Position numbers and translations under genes: made by a program. A stretch of DNA of 23,194 nt, from positions 1 through 23,194 of the forward strand of contig DATGLE010000193.1 of NCBI GenBank assembly GCA_035294325.1, given 5' to 3'. Positions 20,420 through 23,194 of the stretch are shown here, piece by piece (the stretch's first letter is position 1; every line of letters begins with the position of its first letter). The notes under the pieces were generated by a model that worked only from the letters and a program-made list of their open reading frames with translations, ran no database searches and was not told the origin of the DNA. Origin of the DNA: DATGLE01 sp035294325 (GTDB taxonomy: Bacteria; Chloroflexota; Ktedonobacteria; Ktedonobacterales; Ktedonobacteraceae).

Positions 20420-21691
20420 ATGACCACCAACACCGTTCTATCTGGCTCACTGAAAGATTTCGGACTGGTAGAAGTCCTGCAAGTTATGGAACTGGGAGAG
20501 ATGACCGGGGCTATCCACCTCAAGCACAATAACGGGCGCGTGGGGATTATCTACTTCAATGAGGGCAAGATGGCTAACTGCTCCGAGTTCGATCCCGGCG
20601 CCCTGACGCTGGGCGATGTGTTGCAGCAGTTGGGCATGACAACTTATCACCATATCGAGCAGGCTTTCGCGCAGCAGTTGCAGGATCCCTTCGGCAAGCG
20701 CATCGGTGAGCGGCTCGTGGCGATGGGGGCAATCAGTGATGAACAGTTGAAGGAGGCCCTGCGCACGAAGGCTCTGTGGACGGCGCGCGAACTGGCGCTC
20801 TGGCAGGAGGGGAGCTACGAATTTTTCGCCAGCCCCAGTGTGCAGAAGCTCTTACCCTATGGCGAGTCCTCTCTCGATCTTGCCATCGTGCGCGTGACAA
20901 TGGAGATGGTACGCTACGGCGATGAATGGCAGGAATTGCGCAACTACCTCCCGCAGGGCATGCGTACAGCGCTCCAGATGGCGCCTGCCATCCCCTATGC
21001 CATGCGCTTCGATATGCGCACGCTGGAACTGCTCACTCATGTTAATCTCTATCGCAAGGTCCGGCGCATCGCCACCGCCATGCGCCGGCCGGAACTGGAC
21101 GTGGCGCGCGAACTGGCGCAACTGGTGCGCCAGAAGTTCCTGTTGCCCATCTTTCAGGAAGTGGCATCGCATAGCAATGGGCGTAAATTGCGATTGCCAG
21201 ATCCCGCCGAACGCCTGCGCCTGGAAGATTTCGAGCTGTACAATCTCATCAGCCGCATGGAGCAGGAGTGGGCCAGACGGCGTACACCCGCCGAGCAGTT
21301 GCCCGCTCTCGTCGAATTTATCAACTGGACGATGGATGCCCTGAGCGAGACCTATCGCGCCAACGGCACCGAACTGGATCCCAACACGCTGCGCACATTG
21401 ATGTACAACGAGAATCTCCACCATATGGGCACCTACGAGTTTCGCGTCGATCAGAATCACATCGATGTCGATCACTTCTCCTCACTGTGCAACGAGGTAC
21501 TGAGCGGGGAGATACACAAGGCCGAGAGCTTCTATGATGAAGCCTCAACCGTCCTCCAGCGCCTGCTCTCCTGCATCTTCGATTCGATCAACGCACGCGT
21601 TGCCAACCCGCGCGAACGCCTGGAGAATCAGGAGGTATGGGAAGCCATGTTCGATCAGTTCGCGCAGCAGCGCAGCCAGCCTCTGCTATAA
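20420..21691 (+). CDS. DUF4388 (PATAN-type) domain protein
   Basis: This 423-aa cytoplasmic protein has an N-terminal DUF4388 domain (about residues 5-115). It opens LSGSLKDFGLVEVLQVMELG and has the typical GAIHLKHNNGRVGIIYFNEGKMANC (split here as GAIHLKHNNGR and VGIIYFNEGKMANC, 30-54). A segment DPFGKRIGERLVAMGAISDEQL (89-110) resembles the helical module that often follows. Such proteins act as signalling or polarity scaffolds linked with two-component systems and Ras-like GTPases. The remaining ~300 residues are alpha-helical, charged and not recognised. GAGGAAAGT just before ATG 20420 supports the start. A 31-bp hairpin terminator begins at the stop codon. The signalling partner is not in the window. 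Confidence 0.8.
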   Translation: MTTNTVLSGSLKDFGLVEVLQVMELGEMTGAIHLKHNNGRVGIIYFNEGKMANCSEFDPGALTLGDVLQQLGMTTYHHIEQAFAQQLQDPFGKRIGERLVAMGAISDEQLKEALRTKALWTARELALWQEGSYEFFASPSVQKLLPYGESSLDLAIVRVTMEMVRYGDEWQELRNYLPQGMRTALQMAPAIPYAMRFDMRTLELLTHVNLYRKVRRIATAMRRPELDVARELAQLVRQKFLLPIFQEVASHSNGRKLRLPDPAERLRLEDFELYNLISRMEQEWARRRTPAEQLPALVEFINWTMDALSETYRANGTELDPNTLRTLMYNENLHHMGTYEFRVDQNHIDVDHFSSLCNEVLSGEIHKAESFYDEASTVLQRLLSCIFDSINARVANPRERLENQEVWEAMFDQFAQQRSQPLL

Positions 21692-21756
21692 CATAATGCC
21701 ATCAGCAAAACACGGACCGGCCTCTGGCCGGTCCGTGTTTTGCTGATGGCATTATG
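21692..21756. terminator. bidirectional terminator, 31-bp perfect stem
   Basis: Arms 21692-21722 and 21726-21756 are perfect reverse complements (31 bp) with triloop TCT. The stem begins one base after the DUF4388 stop codon and covers the ALDH stop codon (21752-21754). The GC-rich top (CACGGACCGGCC) followed by GTGTTTTGC, with its mirror, fits an intrinsic terminator for both strands. Confidence 0.88.
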
Positions 21757-23194
21757 ATCGGTGCGGCGGATACGAGACGAATACGCTCTTGATCTCGCTA
21801 AATTCTTCAACGGCAGCCGCACCAAGCTCGCGGTGTCCATTGCCGCTCTGTTTCATGCCACCAAAGGGTAGATGGATCTCGGCGCCAGTCGTGCCCGCAT
21901 TGAAGTAGACCAGCCCCGACTCGATATCGCGCATAGCACGGAAGACGAGCCGCATATCTTCTGTAAAGAGCGCGGTTGAGAGGCCATACTCCGTTGCATT
22001 GGCTACCTGCACGGCCTCCTCGTAGGAAGCGACGGGCAGAATCGAGACGAAGGGGCCAAAAATCTCTTCGCGAGCAATGCGCATAGCGGGACGAACCTCG
22101 GTGAAGATGGTAGGGCGATAGAAGGCGCCATCGCTATAGGCGCCCCCGGTCAGCGGAGCGCCACCCGTGAGCAGTTGCGCGCCCTCCTGCTTGCCGATCT
22201 CCGTATATTCATGTACCGCCTTCACGCGGTCTTTATTGACCAGCGGCCCCATATCGACATCGGGATCGAGGCCATCGCCGATGCGCAGGCGCTCGGCAGC
22301 GGCCACCAGGCGGTCCGTGAACGCCTTCAATATCGGGCGCTGCACAATTACGCGGCTCGTCGCGGTACAGCGCTGGCCCGTCGTGCCGAACGCACCCCAT
22401 GCCACGCTCTCAACGGCGAGGTCAAGGTCGGCGTCCTCCAGCACAATCACAGCATTCTTGCCGCCCAGTTCCAGCGCGCAGCGGCGCAGGTCGCGCCCGC
22501 AGATCTCGGCCACACGCCGGCCGACCTCGGTTGAGCCGGTCAGGGAGATCATATTCACGCCCTTATGGCTCGCCAGAGCATCGCCAAGCGTGCCGCCGGG
22601 GCCGGTGACAACGTTCAGCACGCCGGGAGGCAGGCCAGCCTCGCTCAGCATCTCGGCCATCTTGAGCGCGAGCAGCGGCGTGTCGCTGGCCGGCTTGAGG
22701 ATCACGGCATTGCCAGCCAGCAGCGCAGGGAAGGTCTTCCAGGCTGGAATAGCCAGGGGGAAGTTCCACGGCGTGATAATGCCGACGACGCCGAGGGGCT
22801 GGCGAATGGTCATACAGAATTTGTTAGGGATGCCCGAGGGCAGCGTCTCACCTTCCGCGCGGCGGCCCTCTCCGGCGACAAATTTAGCGACATCGATGGC
22901 GGTCTGTACATCGCCGAGCGTCTCTTTGAGGACCTTGCCCATCTCGCGCGTCATCAACGTGGCAAGCTCCTGTTTATACTGGTCCAGCAGGAGCGCCGTC
23001 CGCAGCAGAATTTCGCCGCGCTGGGGCGCAGGTGTCGCGGCCCATCCGCGCTGCGCCCTGGTGGCAGCCTCTACGGCGTCGTCCAGGTCGGCGGCATGCG
23101 ATTTTTGATAATAGCCGATGACTTCACTGCTGCGAGCGGGGTTCGTGCTGATGAAGGTTTCGCCGCTGCGCGAGGCGCGCCATGCGCCATCAGT
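21752..23194 (-). CDS. NAD(P)-dependent aldehyde dehydrogenase (5' end cut by window edge)
   Basis: The minus-strand frame is open from the window edge, so the first visible residues (TDGAWRASRSGETFISTNPA) are not the true start; 480 residues are present, nearly full length for the ~480-500-aa family. Cofactor motifs are ITPWNFPLAIPAWK, LKPASDTPL and FTGS-type LTGSTEVGRR. The general base Glu is in LELGGKN, the catalytic Cys in GQRCTAT, and EEIFGPFVSI is near the end. By family it oxidises an aldehyde to an acid. Its sequence style resembles semialdehyde dehydrogenases such as 2,5-dioxopentanoate or succinate-semialdehyde types, but the substrate is not determinable here. It is convergent with the DUF4388 gene and shares its terminator. 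Confidence 0.9.
   Translation of the reverse strand, partial: TDGAWRASRSGETFISTNPARSSEVIGYYQKSHAADLDDAVEAATRAQRGWAATPAPQRGEILLRTALLLDQYKQELATLMTREMGKVLKETLGDVQTAIDVAKFVAGEGRRAEGETLPSGIPNKFCMTIRQPLGVVGIITPWNFPLAIPAWKTFPALLAGNAVILKPASDTPLLALKMAEMLSEAGLPPGVLNVVTGPGGTLGDALASHKGVNMISLTGSTEVGRRVAEICGRDLRRCALELGGKNAVIVLEDADLDLAVESVAWGAFGTTGQRCTATSRVIVQRPILKAFTDRLVAAAERLRIGDGLDPDVDMGPLVNKDRVKAVHEYTEIGKQEGAQLLTGGAPLTGGAYSDGAFYRPTIFTEVRPAMRIAREEIFGPFVSILPVASYEEAVQVANATEYGLSTALFTEDMRLVFRAMRDIESGLVYFNAGTTGAEIHLPFGGMKQSGNGHRELGAAAVEEFSEIKSVFVSYPPHRS

Noticed and set aside
22167..23108. 313-codon plus-strand frame
   Set aside because: Antisense to the aldehyde dehydrogenase, Ser/Arg/Pro-rich with no domain.

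Overview
This 23.2 kb window looks like a chromosomal segment of a free-living, multicellular-type bacterium of the Chloroflexota, most likely class Ktedonobacteria. That placement is inference. It rests on moderately high GC with AT-rich intergenic promoters, the mix of families (DUF4388/PATAN protein, multi-GAF histidine kinase, Uma2 nuclease, Vgb-like propeller, C-terminally anchored surface protein), and very long perfect hairpins between genes. No rRNA, tRNA, CRISPR array, transposase or phage gene was found.

Layout. 1-2516: a DprE1-like FAD oxidoreductase and a DprE2-like SDR reductase, then a palindromic repeat (locus A). 2517-4739: a pentapeptide-repeat protein, a VOC protein (minus) and an exported double-cupredoxin. 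4803-6794: a surface protein with Ig/TIG-like domains and an RlmB/TrmH-type rRNA methyltransferase, both minus, with palindrome locus B between them; the methyltransferase is preceded by the 3' stump of an ABC transporter gene. 7002-8012: an exported seven-repeat Vgb-like beta-propeller. 8087-10437: a minus-strand operon in which a GT2 glycosyltransferase with a degenerate GGDEF-like tail overlaps a threonine/serine dehydratase by ATGA. 10812-11333: a membrane protein combining a YdjM-like core with an HNH-like zinc finger. 11440-11565: palindrome locus C. 11643-12764: a GT4 glycosyltransferase, overlapping tail to tail a large GAF histidine kinase (12752-15442, minus). 15789-19989, all minus: a membrane-anchored lytic transglycosylase, a second GT4, a PTPS/QueD enzyme, an SDR and a Uma2 protein. 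20073-20264: a composite palindromic element (locus D). 20420-21691: a DUF4388 protein. 21752-23194: an aldehyde dehydrogenase cut by the window edge.

Common threads are the cell envelope (DprE1/DprE2, three glycosyltransferases, lytic transglycosylase, several exported proteins) and signalling (histidine kinase, DUF4388 protein, GT2-GGDEF fusion).

The most unusual signal is non-coding. Four intergenic loci (A-D) carry the tag CTCGCGCCTGCGGCG, or a degraded form, next to 23-29 bp perfect palindromes. Their tips are mostly of the d(GCGNAGC) mini-hairpin type. Arms differ between loci but stay perfectly paired within each locus. They are distinct from the equally long bidirectional terminators at 3009-3065 and 21692-21756.
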